Below are positions 12,201 to 23,300 of a stretch of DNA of 64,000 bases, one piece after another (within the stretch, counting starts at the first letter, position 1; each line of letters starts with the position of its first letter). Below the pieces are notes generated by a model. The model ran no database searches. It was given only the letters and a program-made list of their open reading frames with translations, and was not told where the DNA came from. Position numbers and translations under genes: made by a program. The stretch lies in the NCBI GenBank assembly GCA_963978905.1, contig OZ022256.1:1347501-1411500 (forward strand), in the 5' to 3' direction. This DNA is from Trichostrongylus colubriformis (lineage: Eukaryota; Nematoda; Chromadorea; Rhabditida; Trichostrongylidae).

Positions 12201-12967
12201 CTCCGGCCGGGCGGCGAGGTTACAAAACGAATATGGAATATGATGTTAACATGACCATGATACATATCACTGTTTCTTCTTTGTCGATCGGTGGAGCTGT
12301 TGTTGGCGGCGGTTGTCGGACGGTTGTTGAAGGAGAAAGGCAGCATAGCGACGGAAAGAGGGGCAGGATCGCTGAGGAAGACGGCGTGCAGGAAGTCGGC
12401 GTGGAGGTAGTCGGCGATGAAGTTGAAGATGTCGGCGGCGATGAAGTTGAAGATGAGGGTAGAATCGTAGAATTTGTAGATAACGTGGTAGATCACGTTA
12501 GAAGTTGTAGTCAACGTGGTAGATCACGTCGAGGACTTTGTGCTAGTGGTTGCGGACTTGGTGTGCTATTGATCAAATGGTTGCGTTAACACTTATCTGC
12601 AAACCCGCGTGAGATAAGGAGCTTCGAAATGCCCTCTTGCCGCTTATAATATTTTGCTACTTTTGGTCGCCTGAATCATCGACCGTTGGACTGGATATGG
12701 TCTGCCAGCCGTCTACCGACGACCGCCACAGCCGCCGATTTTTATGGGGCCGCTCCCCTGGTAATGGTGAGTGGTCTTAATTTTGTAAGAGAGGCACGAC
12801 TTAGGTGCTCCCTTTTATGAAAAGGGGATATTGAAAATGTGGACAATTGCACCTATACACCTGCACCTATATGTTGTGCCTATTTTGCTTTAGCATACCT
12901 TTTTTCTTTTAAATGCAGAAGGTTAGTGTAAAGTAGAGTGGACTAGGCAGTAGAAATTATTGACTGG
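12201..12967. other. Internal non-coding remainder of the BEL/Pao element
   Basis: This stretch should hold the 3' end of pol but shows no polymerase or integrase motif. It contains short duplications, for example GGCGATGAAGTTGAAGAT twice at about 12411-12452 and ACGTGGTAGATCACGT twice at about 12483-12528. A GC-rich purine run abuts the LTR at 12201 in the place of a polypurine tract but is a weak match. Confidence 0.45.
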
Positions 12968-14134
12968 TTACAAATTATGCGCAGGGGCGTGAGGGCTCTG
13001 CTCTGCCCATGCTGCCCGAGGTGCGTAGATTTGGCGCCTGTCTGACGTCCCCTTCGGATGGAATAGGCTGCAGTCCTGAATGACCTTATGATTGGTCATC
13101 AATATCTTCGGTGGTGTTGCACGGCAATCAGCTGCTGTAATTATCCCGGTCATCTTGCCGTTGGGCCAGTTTCTGGGTAATAAGGGTTGCTTGATGAAGA
13201 CATCCAAACAAGATCTACTTGCCGGTTCTGATCGTCTTATTCTTTGCATTGGCGACGATTTTTGCTCACTTCGCTCACAAATGGCTGTCAGTTCGTGGCA
13301 GATATTATTTGTGGAGCTATCGGCTATTAAGAGTCCTTTGCCGTATATAGTTGGTCCGAAGACGGTATTTGATATGTGTAGTCCCGTGGGAGTTCTCATA
13401 CCATGATTTGGACTTGTCACTAGTTCATGAAAATAGTCTAACCCGACGAGAACGTGCGGAATCTGATGTTCACCGCGAATTTTTGAGTTGGCGAGGCATA
13501 TCTTGTTTGCTTTCAAGAATGTTATGTCGGATGGTGCCAGTCTGACGCTGGGGAAACTGTTGGTTAAGACTGGTTTAGTTTGGAAGGTAAGCTCCATTTC
13601 CTCTCCGAAAGCTGTTCCGATCTTGACGTTTACAGTGTGGCTTTCAAATTTTTCGATATGGCCACCAATTCCGGACATAGTACATATTTCTGTTGTCTGT
13701 CTTGGTAGCCCTAGATTTGTGGCCAGAGACTCTTGGATAACTGTTCTTTGTGCTCCCGAATCAAAGAAAAACAGAACTTTTTGGTATTCACCTTTTCTGT
13801 GATTCCATATATTACCCTCAGCTGTCATTAAAATCAACTGAGAGGTTCCAGTATCATTGGATTGCTTGTTTTCAGAACATGTTTGAGTGTTGTTTGCAAC
13901 GAATCTTCTGTTTTCATTGCGATTTCCAGCGGTTCTTTGGTTATATGGTCTCTGATGGTTTTGCCCATTTTGATTGTTTCTTTGCTGGGAAGGGTTCCAT
14001 GGTCTGTTTTGATACCCAGTATTGTCTCTACTAGTATTTGCGTTATCTTTGTAACATACAGAGACATGGTGTTTTTGTCTACATTGTGCGCAGTCCGGTT
14101 TCTGGCAGTCAAAGCTGTTATGGTAAATAGACAT
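12968..14134 (-). pseudogene. BEL/Pao zinc knuckle and retropepsin-like protease segment
   Basis: A 388-codon frame on the minus strand. Its start has a Cys/His knuckle (CQKPDCAQCRQKHHVSVC), then a Gln/Asn-rich linker, then an aspartic protease with FFFDSGAQRTVI (the DSGA active-site version) and flap-like SGIGGH, ending in the DUF1758 pattern HVLVGLDYFHELV. It overlaps the gag frame in another phase. This is either a frameshift mutation or a frameshift site. It stops at 12968 before any reverse transcriptase. Confidence 0.8.
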
Positions 14135-15333
14135 CCTTCATTGTAAGTGTGTCGCGGATTGATATACTTATCCTTGGGAGTGGTGACCTTATTGTTGACT
14201 TTATTGCCGAGTCTGTTTTCGACGTAAGCCTTGGCGGCAATCTCTTTCTTGAGGTGACCCATGAGGTCCTCAATTGGTTGATTGCATTGCGCCTTACCTA
14301 ATATCAACACAGGTTTGATAATATCCTGAGGAAACTTTGTGAGAATAGTTTCCGACCACATTGGGTCGCAGGTATTTCGGACATCATAGCCAGCTGACAC
14401 CATTTGGTTTATTAAGACCTGGATTTGTTCAAAAGTGAATAGGCAGCTATCGGCAAAATTACTTGCCTCTTTCATGTTCACGAGCTTTTGAACAATCTGC
14501 GACCTATTTGCAGAATAGTCGCAATAAGTTTCTTTCAGAGTCTTAATAATCCACCCATAGTTTTGTGGCAAGGGCTGTATTCCTTGAATGGCTGCCTTGG
14601 CTCTCCCTCTGAGACTTTCTCTTAGGAGTATGATTTTTTCCACGACATCTAGTTCCTCATTTTTATGTACTAGCGTCTCGAAAATGGCCCAATACTCAGG
14701 AAATTCCTCTGACTTGCCAAAAAATTTGGGTAACGAGGCTTGCGGAGGCTTTATGGAACGCCTCAGTGGCCCACTACGATGATTTTGATCTGTTAGTCTT
14801 TGATCGTGATCAGTTTCATCTGAATTACCATCAATTTCGTTGCAGTTGCTAGTTTGCTCACAGTACTGTTCCTGACCGTTTCGGAATTCCGTCTCGTTTG
14901 GCTCATTCATACAATTTTTCTGGGTTATGTACCCTAATTTAATGCCAATTCTGTTCTGAACGGACCTTGATTCATCAAGGCGCGCTGTGAGCATGAATAT
15001 TAGCTCGCTCGAGTCGGCTGTAGCTTTATGCAGCTGAGACTCTTCTTCAATTTGCTTGATTTCGGCTATTAAGTCTTTTTTCTCTGACTTATTCTTGCAG
15101 TTCTTATATTCGTCCCTTATCTCATTGTATAACTTCTGGAGGTGCTCTCTTCCTTCTCTGATTTGTCGAATTCCGCTTTCTAACAGTGCTATAGCGGAGC
15201 GACATTTATCATAATTCTCCTCGTCTGCCGTTGAGTATTCTATGCTGACAGTATACTCTTTGTATCTATTAACTAAATTCTTTAGCGTCGTTGCGCTTGA
15301 TACGATTGGTCTCTTATAGAAATGCAGAGCCAT
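13834..15333 (-). pseudogene. BEL/Pao gag-like protein (DUF1759 region)
   Basis: A 499-codon minus-strand frame starting at MALHFYKRPIV. The N-terminal 150 residues are predicted coiled coil (KKDLIAEIKQIEEESQ). The central part has LPKFFGKSEEFPEYWAIFE and VEKIILLRESLRGRAKAAI, the DUF1759 gag signature of BEL/Pao elements. The frame leaves the zinc-knuckle reading phase near 14134, after which its last 100 codons read Asn/Thr-rich out-of-phase sequence. Annotated as part of a defective element. Confidence 0.85.
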
Positions 15334-15442
15334 CCTTATTGATTATTTTTTATTACCTTGTTTTTTTTTTCAAAGGTAGTAACTCTTCGTTTTCTTTTAC
15401 GAAGTCAGTTAGTTTTTTACTAACGTAGTTTCGCTGTAGTAT

Positions 15443-15573
15443 GCGAAAAAGGTGGCTTCTGGTAATGAATACGGAAGCACTTCCTTTCTTCTCCTGTCTG
15501 GAGGAAACTCGCTTTTTTTTGCGAAAAAGGTGGCTTCAGGTAATGAATACGGAAGCTCTTCCTTTCTTCTCCT
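15443..15573. repeat. Duplicated 53-bp leader segment of the BEL/Pao element
   Basis: GCGAAAAAGGTGGCTTC...CTTTCTTCTCCT occurs at 15443-15495 and again at 15521-15573 with two substitutions, between the gag start and the primer-binding site. The period is 78 bp. Confidence 0.75.
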
Positions 15574-15707
15574 TTGAATTCAGGAGGGAATCGATTAAAT
15601 CGAGATGCGGTTTATTAATCACCGTCTTATAAGCTCTTTTTACGAGCTATTACTTCTCAAGAGCCCAAGTTTGTACGCTTAGACACTAGAAAAGTTTGAA
15701 TAATTTT

Positions 15708-15720
15708 GGCCGATGCACCA
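15708..15720 (-). promoter_or_regulatory. Primer-binding site matching tRNA-Gly
   Basis: On the minus strand TGGTGCATCGGCC follows the 5' LTR after a few bases. It is the complement of a tRNA-Gly 3' end including CCA, allowing one T/C difference from the usual TGGTGCATTGGCC. Confidence 0.65.
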
Positions 15721-15724
15721 AAAA

Positions 15725-15919
15725 TATTGGGGGTGGTTCAGTGGTTCAGTAGAATACGAGACGAGAAGAGGTTTATTGTCACAGTGTTCTGTGAACGACA
15801 AGAGTAGAAATGAGCTTGGTAGAAAGGTATCGCCTCAACCTCGCTATCTCTAGTACAATATAAGCCCCGCCCCCGCCAGACGCATGGGTGGAAGGATCAT
15901 CGCCGTGCTGGCGATGATA
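15725..15919 (-). repeat. 5' LTR of the BEL/Pao element
   Basis: Direct repeat partner of 12007-12200; it lies upstream of gag in the minus-strand sense and is followed outward by the ACCCC duplication. Confidence 0.85.
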
Positions 15920-15924
15920 ACCCC

Positions 15925-16885
15925 AGTGATGTGGGTCTTTATAAAGAGACGAGAATTGTGACAGCACATTCCGCTGGGACTGGTTGATGACAATGTATTT
16001 CAAGGAGTGGATGTTTGTTGCGCGCCTCCATCACGTTCTTTACCCTCCTTGAATTTATCCTGCCATTCCATCTTTGGAAAAGCACCTGTGTAGCATAACA
16101 CAGGGGCTTTTTCAACGATGGAATGGCAATATAAGTTCAAGGATTTTCTGTTTCTGCTTGGATTCTGTGGACTCTTCAAAACGTCTGACTCCAGATGTGA
16201 ACAGCAAAACGACTGGCTTCTCAGATGTTCAGCACCTCAATTAAACGGTGACATGCGCAGGAGTAGGGTGGGGGTGGGGGAAGGAAGGGGCATTCGACCA
16301 GGAACGTGGTTTTTGAAGGTGGTTTTTGCTTAAGCTTGGAAGAAAAGGATCTTTGAAGTAGGTGAAACAGTCTCCTATTTCCCATGAACTCGTTACGGAC
16401 AGGATCCACAGGCCCCTGGTCTCCCCCCTGGTCAGGACAGATCTTTGCCACCCTACCGCGAGCAGCAGAAATACAAATCAGCGTTGTGAAAAAGGTGTCA
16501 CATTGCGCGTAGTAACTTGCCAGAGAAAAACACGATGAAAAATGATTCGCTATCATTCCCACCCCGATCGATCAGCCTTACACACACTAGAGCGTCCAGG
16601 AGCACTTTTAATTCGCCGGTTGAGATCACAATGTGGGCAGATCCTCAAAAACGAGAGGCGCAGGCAGTGAGGTACAGGGACCGACTGGTAGAAGGAGAAG
16701 GAGGTAGTGTCCAGCTGGCAGGAATGAAAGGGAGGGGATATGGAAAGAAGTAATTTAGACATAAAAGGAATCTATGTAGATATTTCCTGACGTACAGGAG
16801 ACCAAACATACAACAAGGCAAAGGAACAGACTGGTGGAAGGATAGGAGGCACGGGACCAGCACGGCACGAGAGGCTGTCGAATGT
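15925..16885. other. No supported gene
   Basis: A short inverted repeat surrounds 16058-16125 (TGCCATTCCATCTTTGGAAA facing TTTTCAACGATGGAATGGCA), a possible hairpin or small MITE end. The remainder shows only unrelated short frames. Confidence 0.4.
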
Positions 16886-16895
16886 ATGGAATATC

Positions 16896-17883
16896 GGGTG
16901 TGTACACATTGGTACGGATGACCTCCTTCGCACTCCATGTGCGAACGCTTAATTACTTCCTCGCACCTCATGTGCGAAAGTAAGGCCGCTTCCATACTTT
17001 GCGCACCGACGCCGTCACGCGCGTGCCTGCGTCACGCGCGTGCCGGCGTCACGCGCGTGACGGCGTCCATAGATAATGCGGTCCCAATCACACTACAGTA
17101 TGGTGTTGTGGCCGATTCGAATCTTGGCGCTGTGCCAATAAGGTGATCGTGGCCGCTTCGTGTATTGATCGTGGCCGCTTCGTGTATTGGCACAGCGCCA
17201 AGATTCGAATCGGCCACAACACCATACTGTCCGCTAGTATGAACTTATTAGTAACGTAATTGTAAGTATTAGAAAACATTACAGCTCAACAAAGTCTGTG
17301 GGAAAAAACACCCGAACGTGGATATTCAAACACCTGTTTGAATAACTGCATTTAACCTCTCAGCGGGCTGCCAATTCAGTTTGAGGCCACAAATCACAAG
17401 CCTCACATCAAAAGTGTGAAGATAGAAATATTTTCCTGTATAACTCCCGTACGGGCATTCTATAACATTTCATGATGATCAGTAATGATATGCCATTATA
17501 TGGTAAGATTTGTTAACATTTGCGATTTAATAAATCAACCAAGTAGGTTTTATTCTATTAGTCATTATTATTCATTATTCCAACTAGTTTTTTTGATTGC
17601 AATACTGTAGCTTTTACAAATGTTACAATGATTCCCATTCACCACTGTCTGACTGGTTACCACAGCACCATCAAACCGAACCCTTTATTTCGAAAAAACC
17701 CTTTGATCAAATTCCACTCATGCTGTTTCCCTCTGTGGACATTACACTCAGTTAATGAAGTTGAGCGGTCTATAGCTGACCTCTGCTAGGTAATTACCTT
17801 CTCGCACATGAGGTGCGAGGAAGTGGTTAAACGTTCGCACATGGGGTGCGAAGGAGGTCATTCGTACCAATGTGTACACACCC
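16896..17883. mobile_element. Long-TIR DNA transposon (MULE-like), 988 bp, 10-bp target duplication
   Basis: The left end GGGTGTGTACACATTGGTAC and the right end are reverse complements over roughly 90 bp, including the words CGCACCTCATGTGCGAA and GAACGTTTAACCACTTCCTC-type sequence. ATGGAATATC lies directly outside both ends (16886-16895 and 17884-17893). Long inverted ends with a 9-10-bp duplication fit Mutator-like elements. The interior has no transposase and hosts a smaller palindromic repeat at about 16984-17230. Confidence 0.75.
16984..17230. repeat. Palindromic GC-rich repeat nested in the long-TIR element
   Basis: GTATGGTGTTGTGGCCGATT at 17099-17118 is mirrored by AATCGGCCACAACACCATAC at 17207-17226. 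Tandem words GTCACGCGCGTG (17017-17060) and GATCGTGGCCGCTTCGTGTATT (twice, 17144-17190) lie inside. The left edge AAGGCCGCTTCCATACTTTG resembles the MITE family at 2522. Confidence 0.65.
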
Positions 17884-17893
17884 ATGGAATATC

Positions 17894-19366
17894 TTGTCCC
17901 CGAGTGAAACAAGCAAAACTGTAAGTCAGAGACCCTCCCTGTGGAATAAGGAAATTGCGGCACATTCAAGTTGAAAGGGACATTGCACTGGGGAGAGGAG
18001 CTTTAGTCAGGCTTCACCTTCCACACTTCCTACTTCGTACCTTCCCTAATTGCTTCGCACTTCCTCGAGCTCGCCCATGGCTTATTTGCTTTCAATCAAC
18101 AACAAAAAGAATAATCAAGCGTGGAATTCAGCTGCTACAAATAAAGCCAAGCAGAAAGAAATGGAAATTAGGAGGGATGCATAAACCCAAAGAAAACAGA
18201 GTTCACTTTAGAGTTCAAAGTTTCATTCCTATATTTTTTTAGAAGAGTAGAGATAGCGTTTTTCAACAGGGAGAGAGTGTAAATTTTTGTGTAAGTCGAG
18301 AGGGAAAGGAGCGCGCCAGGGTGGGTGAATCTGTATCGCCATCGATGGTGATCGCTCTCCCATGGCCATGCACGCAATCGCACTCGCAAGTGGCAGAAAC
18401 TCTAACATTTCTTTACAGCTGTAAATTAAGATTAGGTCTGTAAAAAGCTGCTGATTCTGTTGTTGTGTACAATACTGTAAAAAGGTTTCTTCGCCAGCTC
18501 ATCATTTAAATGAAATTTTCGCAAATTTCACGTTGATGCAATCCGCGTCACACAGTGACCTGGTTCGAGGGTCGCACAACTCACACTCCCAACTATTTTT
18601 TATCTATTACATTCAGGGTTATTCTACATCACAGCGACAAGTGGAAGCTGTAGCACATAATTTGATACAAAAACTTAAATGACGAACGGGACACACTGTC
18701 TGTGGCAACACGCTTCCCGCCGCGAGGTCAGATACCGGACAGGTCAGACAGAGTACGCGACGCTGCCAAAGCTCCTTTCCTGGAAAGGCTTAGGCGAATC
18801 CGGAGACCCCAGACGGCGATGGACGACCTAGGCGCAGGGGTAAGCAATGACGGCCGGCAAAAGGTGAGTGGTCCCGCGCGGAGGAAGAGTGTCCCGTTCG
18901 TCATTTAAGGTCTTATTAATTTGATTATGTATGGAATGTAATTAAGCAGCAAGCAGGCAAGTATCAAAACCAATTTCAGTTTGATGAACGACTACATTTC
19001 CGTGCAAACCTAACTACTAACAAGTAACCCTCTAAGTCGGGTAAATATGAGGAATGAGGGGATTTGTATATGTAATGCAATTTCATCGAATAGCACCAAA
19101 CCAAAGGATTTGGCCTAAGTTTTGAGAGAAGCATTTTTTTGGTGGGTGGAAATTTAATTGTGCCGTAAAGGAGCTCATGTTGGAATTCTCGTGGAATTCA
19201 CGATTACCGGTGTATCCCGTTGTGATCGAAATCGTGATGATCGCGCGCCAACTCGCATATAAAAGGACCTACAGGGACGGATAGCTTTCTATTGATTTGT
19301 TTTGGATTGGATTTTCTCGAGACGCACATACATAAATGCCAATTCCACCATATTCTGTGACATTTT
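17894..19366. other. No supported gene
   Basis: Frames at 17955-18242, 18168-18389 and 18702-18908 show no family features. An inverted pair GTGTGTCCCGTTC/GACGAACGGGAC brackets 18678-18905, suggesting a small MITE there. Confidence 0.4.
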
Positions 19367-19722
19367 CTAGCATTTGTACGTCTCTTTGATGAGTTCATTA
19401 ATTATTGCTACCGTCTTCGCCGTGTTCTGCTCAGCATCTCGTTCCATCTCCTTCTTCGTGTCGAGTTCGGTGGGTTGCAATGCTGTTGCACCCTGACCAC
19501 CACTTTCGGCCAGATTTTGTAGTTTGTTCAGTGTTAATGTACGGATGTCCTTCATAGACAGCACGATATCATAGTCTCTCTCGAGAGCTTCCTTGATTTC
19601 GACACCAATCAACGAGTCAAGTCCAAGATCTCCAAGATTTGCGTCAGGATTCAATTGTGAGACATCGTTCACTCCAAGAATGTGGGCAATCGTCTGCAGT
19701 AGATTGCCACCACATTGTGACC
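19367..19722 (-). CDS. Isolated acyl-carrier-protein exon of a type I fatty acid synthase
   Basis: One minus-strand exon from an acceptor at 19722 (TTACAG) to a TAG at 19367. It encodes LLQTIAHILGVNDVSQLNPD, then LGDLGLDSLIGVEIKEALER (Ser of DSL is the phosphopantetheine attachment site), then IVLSMKDIRTLTLNKLQNLA, followed by a charged tail ending KETYKC. The order matches the carrier domain of animal FAS closely, including LTLxKLQ. Animal FAS normally continues into a thioesterase; none was found downstream, and no ketoacyl, dehydratase or reductase exon was found upstream. It may be a duplicated exon, a relic, or the end of a gene with very distant exons. A hairpin abuts its 5' side. Confidence 0.72.
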
Positions 19723-19885
19723 CTGTAACAGCCTGTGGCCTTTGCTCTGTGACATAAATAATTCAGGTAATTTGTTCATATGAATCGTGTCCTCCTTGCA
19801 AGTCTGTTCCGTTGTATAGTCAAATTGTCTGAATTATTCTGTCACAGGGCAAAGGCCACAGGCTGTCACAGGGTCACGGCCTAGA
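19711..19885. repeat. Hairpin-forming inverted repeat at the acyl-carrier exon boundary
   Basis: GTGACCCTGTAACAGCCTGTGGCC (from 19718) is mirrored by the complement ending at about 19885 (GGCCACAGGCTGTCACAGGGTCAC). Arms are about 45 bp with a loop of about 85 bp. The arm starts inside the acyl-carrier exon. Confidence 0.7.
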
Positions 19886-20375
19886 TTCGTGTGTCCTAAC
19901 CGTCACCCGCTCCCCAAACTTGCAGTGGGTGGGGCGTCCAGGTGAGTTTGCACGCTAGACAGGTGGGAGCAAAGAGGCGACAGTCACGTGGTCAAGGAAG
20001 AGTGAAAGGCAACTTAACACTTCTGGCCGCTGACGGTTGTTCTCATATATTGGGTAGGGTATTGTGGCGGGAATCCAGAGAATCCAGAAAGAGGAACAGA
20101 TGGAGTCTTCAGGCATGAGGAAATGGGCGGACTTTGAATATACATATTTCCTCTTTGTACATATATGAACAACCCTCTCACTTGTCGCGGCCTGCATTAT
20201 AAGTCGGAAGGAAATGGACCTTAGGTCGTCGTCAGACTTCGCGATTTTGAGTTTTTGCGACTTTGCGGCGTCGCATTTCCGCACACGATACAACACTACA
20301 CGGATGGTGGTGATTTACGTGCACTGTATCCATAGAAAAGGAATTTTTTGTCTTGCAGACGGTTTGATAGTCACA

Positions 20376-23300
20376 ATGGAAGGTGAACATAGCAACAATG
20401 GCGCGGGTGGTCTCTCTTTTTCTGAGGTGTGTTCGGAAGGTACTAAAAGGATGCAAGATTTATGCACGGTCCCGCAAGGAAAAAATCACGCGTCGAAGAC
20501 GATGACAGTAAGCTTTACACCCATTCACTTTTTCAAAAGCTTCGAAATTGTTTCTTGCAGTTCTTGTCAGTGTTGTAATTCTGATTCCTTCGATCAGTCG
20601 GAAGTCTAATAGGACAAAACGCCACAATTATGTCAAATTTAAAAAACGAGTATGAGTGCATTATGCAAGTAAATCACTGCTCGAATACCTATCCCGGTAA
20701 GCTTAGTTCTATTTATGAGCACATTTGAGTTGTGACTGCAACCAACGGTGACTGCTATTCGCCATCTTGGCACAGCTGAACGTATGTGTCTAGTCAGAGG
20801 CCGATTACAGAAGGCGATCTGCTTAATCGGTATCATTGTGGAAAAAATATCGGAGTGTTGTCAAGGATCATTCGATACGGACCAGTTCGATTTTACACAA
20901 GTTGACCGAGCGAATGAGGTTACTTTTATTTTAATACTTTTCCGTGTGACGGCGACTACTGGTGACCCCGTTTTTTTTTTCGCAGCTAATTACTGTTGCT
21001 TCGCACATAAGATGCGAGGTGACCCCAGCTGGCTGCGAGAAACTATGCGAGGTGTCCGATAAATGTCCTTCAGGCTAAACCTCAATTTCTACTGATCACA
21101 TGATTAGACTTAAGCAAAATTTTCCGGATAAAGATACTTATACCAGACTCGTCCGCTGCTGTGCTTGCAGAAGAAATCAAAAATATTCGAGAAAATGGAT
21201 CTATGATTCAGGTTGTTGTGTAATTGTTTTCCGGAAGTTTTCATTTATTTTGAAATCAATACTCTTGCAGTTATTTTATAAAGCGACGGAGGCACACTCA
21301 CAAGAACGAATTGTAACACTGGCTCACGACAATCATTGGGTAGGTCAGTCAAACGTAGATTGTCATATAATCCGTTTGTCTGTGTGTGTGTGTCCGTCTG
21401 TTTGTCACGAAATTCATATCTCGCGTCACAGTAAACTGGCACTTTGAATGTTACTGGTGGTGCAATAGTTTCATCAAAAATGTTCAAGCAACTCCTGGAA
21501 GCCACTCGCCAAATGGTTCAAGTAGTTGCTGCAGACAACCGCATAAGGAATATCATAGAAAATCACTTTGGGGTTAAAGGAGGACCAGTTAGCGTAAATA
21601 ATTTTGCACTGTTTCCTTTATCACATGAAGACTATTAGGCGAAAATCAGTGAATTACAGTTGACTGTTTAGCAACCCAGTGTTCATACCATGTTCCTTAA
21701 TGTCATCAGAAGGAGGTCTGGTGCTGGGTCTAACGGCCACAATCCGGCTGCTGCCTTGTTGAGTGTGCGAAGAGTTACCAGAGAATTCGTAGAATATACG
21801 GTAAAGTTATAACTCACAGTGTTTGAAACACGGCGTATAACGTCGTTTTTCAAATGTCGCCAGTTGTGTCTACTAATCACTGGTAGATTATCCTAGTGTT
21901 TACAGTTGCCCGACACCTGGGTAGGTCTCGTGGTGGGATCTAAAGCACGGACGCTACAAAAAATTAAAGAATATGGTGGATGTAAATTAAAGTCTTTAAA
22001 CGGGAGGAAGCAAAACACATACCGGAGAACACGAGATTAATAAGGTTGGAGGTATTTTAAAAGTTGATGTTGGAATTAAATAAAATTCGTAGCTTGATTT
22101 TTGCCTATTTTCAGAATATCTGGCGATAAAAGTGATATATTATTGGGGAGATATCTTATAGAACGTTTGATTAATGATGCAATTGAGCGCAAGGAAGGAG
22201 CAGGTAATTAGAGGAAGCGTCCTTACCGAAATCTTTCTTGCACTAAGCACGTTCTGCGGGTCCCGTTGAATGATGGGATGCAATTAAACGTAAGCTAATG
22301 TTCCAGTTTGTTGTGATCAAGCACTCATTTCTTGTTCCTTTTGGTTTCGGTTTCCTCTTTATTGCTTCACTCGTAGTTCATATACTCCATTTATCGCATG
22401 CATTACATTACTTTATCACAACTTGTAGGTCAAACTTATTGTCTTCAAAGTGCGCTCGTGCGCGTCTAGTAACATAGTATGTGATGCTTCGGTGTTTCAT
22501 ACAATAGTGGAAGTTGTGTCTTGCTGTTTTATTGGTATTGTTTGATCGATTCGTTAAGATACCATAGCGATAATGTTGTCTAGCCCTTTTTTTGGTCTGT
22601 CGCGCGTTGTTCCTCCTTCATCTTTGTTTATCATTGAATTTAGTTTCAGAGATTTATGTGGATATACGTTTGTTTGATTGTTTTCACGTCGCTGTTCGTT
22701 TTGTAATTCACGAAATAAATCTGTTGGTCGTATGACGAGATTATTCAACCATGATTTATTATTGATTTTTAACAAAGAAAATGTCAAAAGAAGGGCAAAG
22801 CTGCTCTTGCGTGTGGATTTTTTCTCAAACTAAGTGAAGTGTTCCCGCTGTTGATGGTTCAAGTAGCCTGTGCACGGAAGAGGTTATTAGCTAGAAAAAA
22901 CGTAGTTCACCCATTCGAAATAATTTTACGTATAGCAAAAACATCCCCTACTCTACATTTATTTGCCATCATTTGCAGTTTTTAGAAGCACACACACAGG
23001 TTTCCATCAAGTTATATAGTGGTTAAAGAACTTACCAACCGTGTAGGGCCTCACACGTGTCTTGTTCTCTGCGAAATTTGTGCATGAACAGGATTCTCAT
23101 TTCCGCTTTCATTCTAATGTCAAATGGTCTTCTTCGCATTTGTGAATTCGTAGTCATTCATGGTGTACAATCACGCTCGGCGAGCACTGTTTAGAAAACA
23201 TCAACCACATGTGTCTCGCGCGTCCAAGAACTGACATACACGCAGGACAACAAACCGACATAGCGAAGCCAAGTATCAAGTGGGCTCATGCGAATGGGTG

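Larger units (their letters stand above)
12007..15919 (-). mobile_element. BEL/Pao-type LTR retrotransposon, 3.9 kb, lacking reverse transcriptase and integrase
   Basis: Two direct repeats of 194-195 bp (12007-12200 and 15725-15919) bound the element, and ACCCC lies immediately outside each end (12002-12006 and 15920-15924), a 5-bp target duplication. Read on the minus strand, the order is 5' LTR, primer-binding site, leader, gag, then protease, then 3' LTR. The LTR carries a TATA-like TTATATTG and an AATAAA. The region between the protease and the 3' LTR (12201-12967) has no reverse transcriptase, RNase H or integrase, so the element is internally deleted and non-autonomous. The LTRs differ at only about five positions, suggesting a fairly young insertion. 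Confidence 0.88.

Noticed and set aside
12131..12589. Frames of about 120 codons on both strands near the left LTR
   Set aside because: They span the LTR edge and short duplications of the retroelement and show no protein family.
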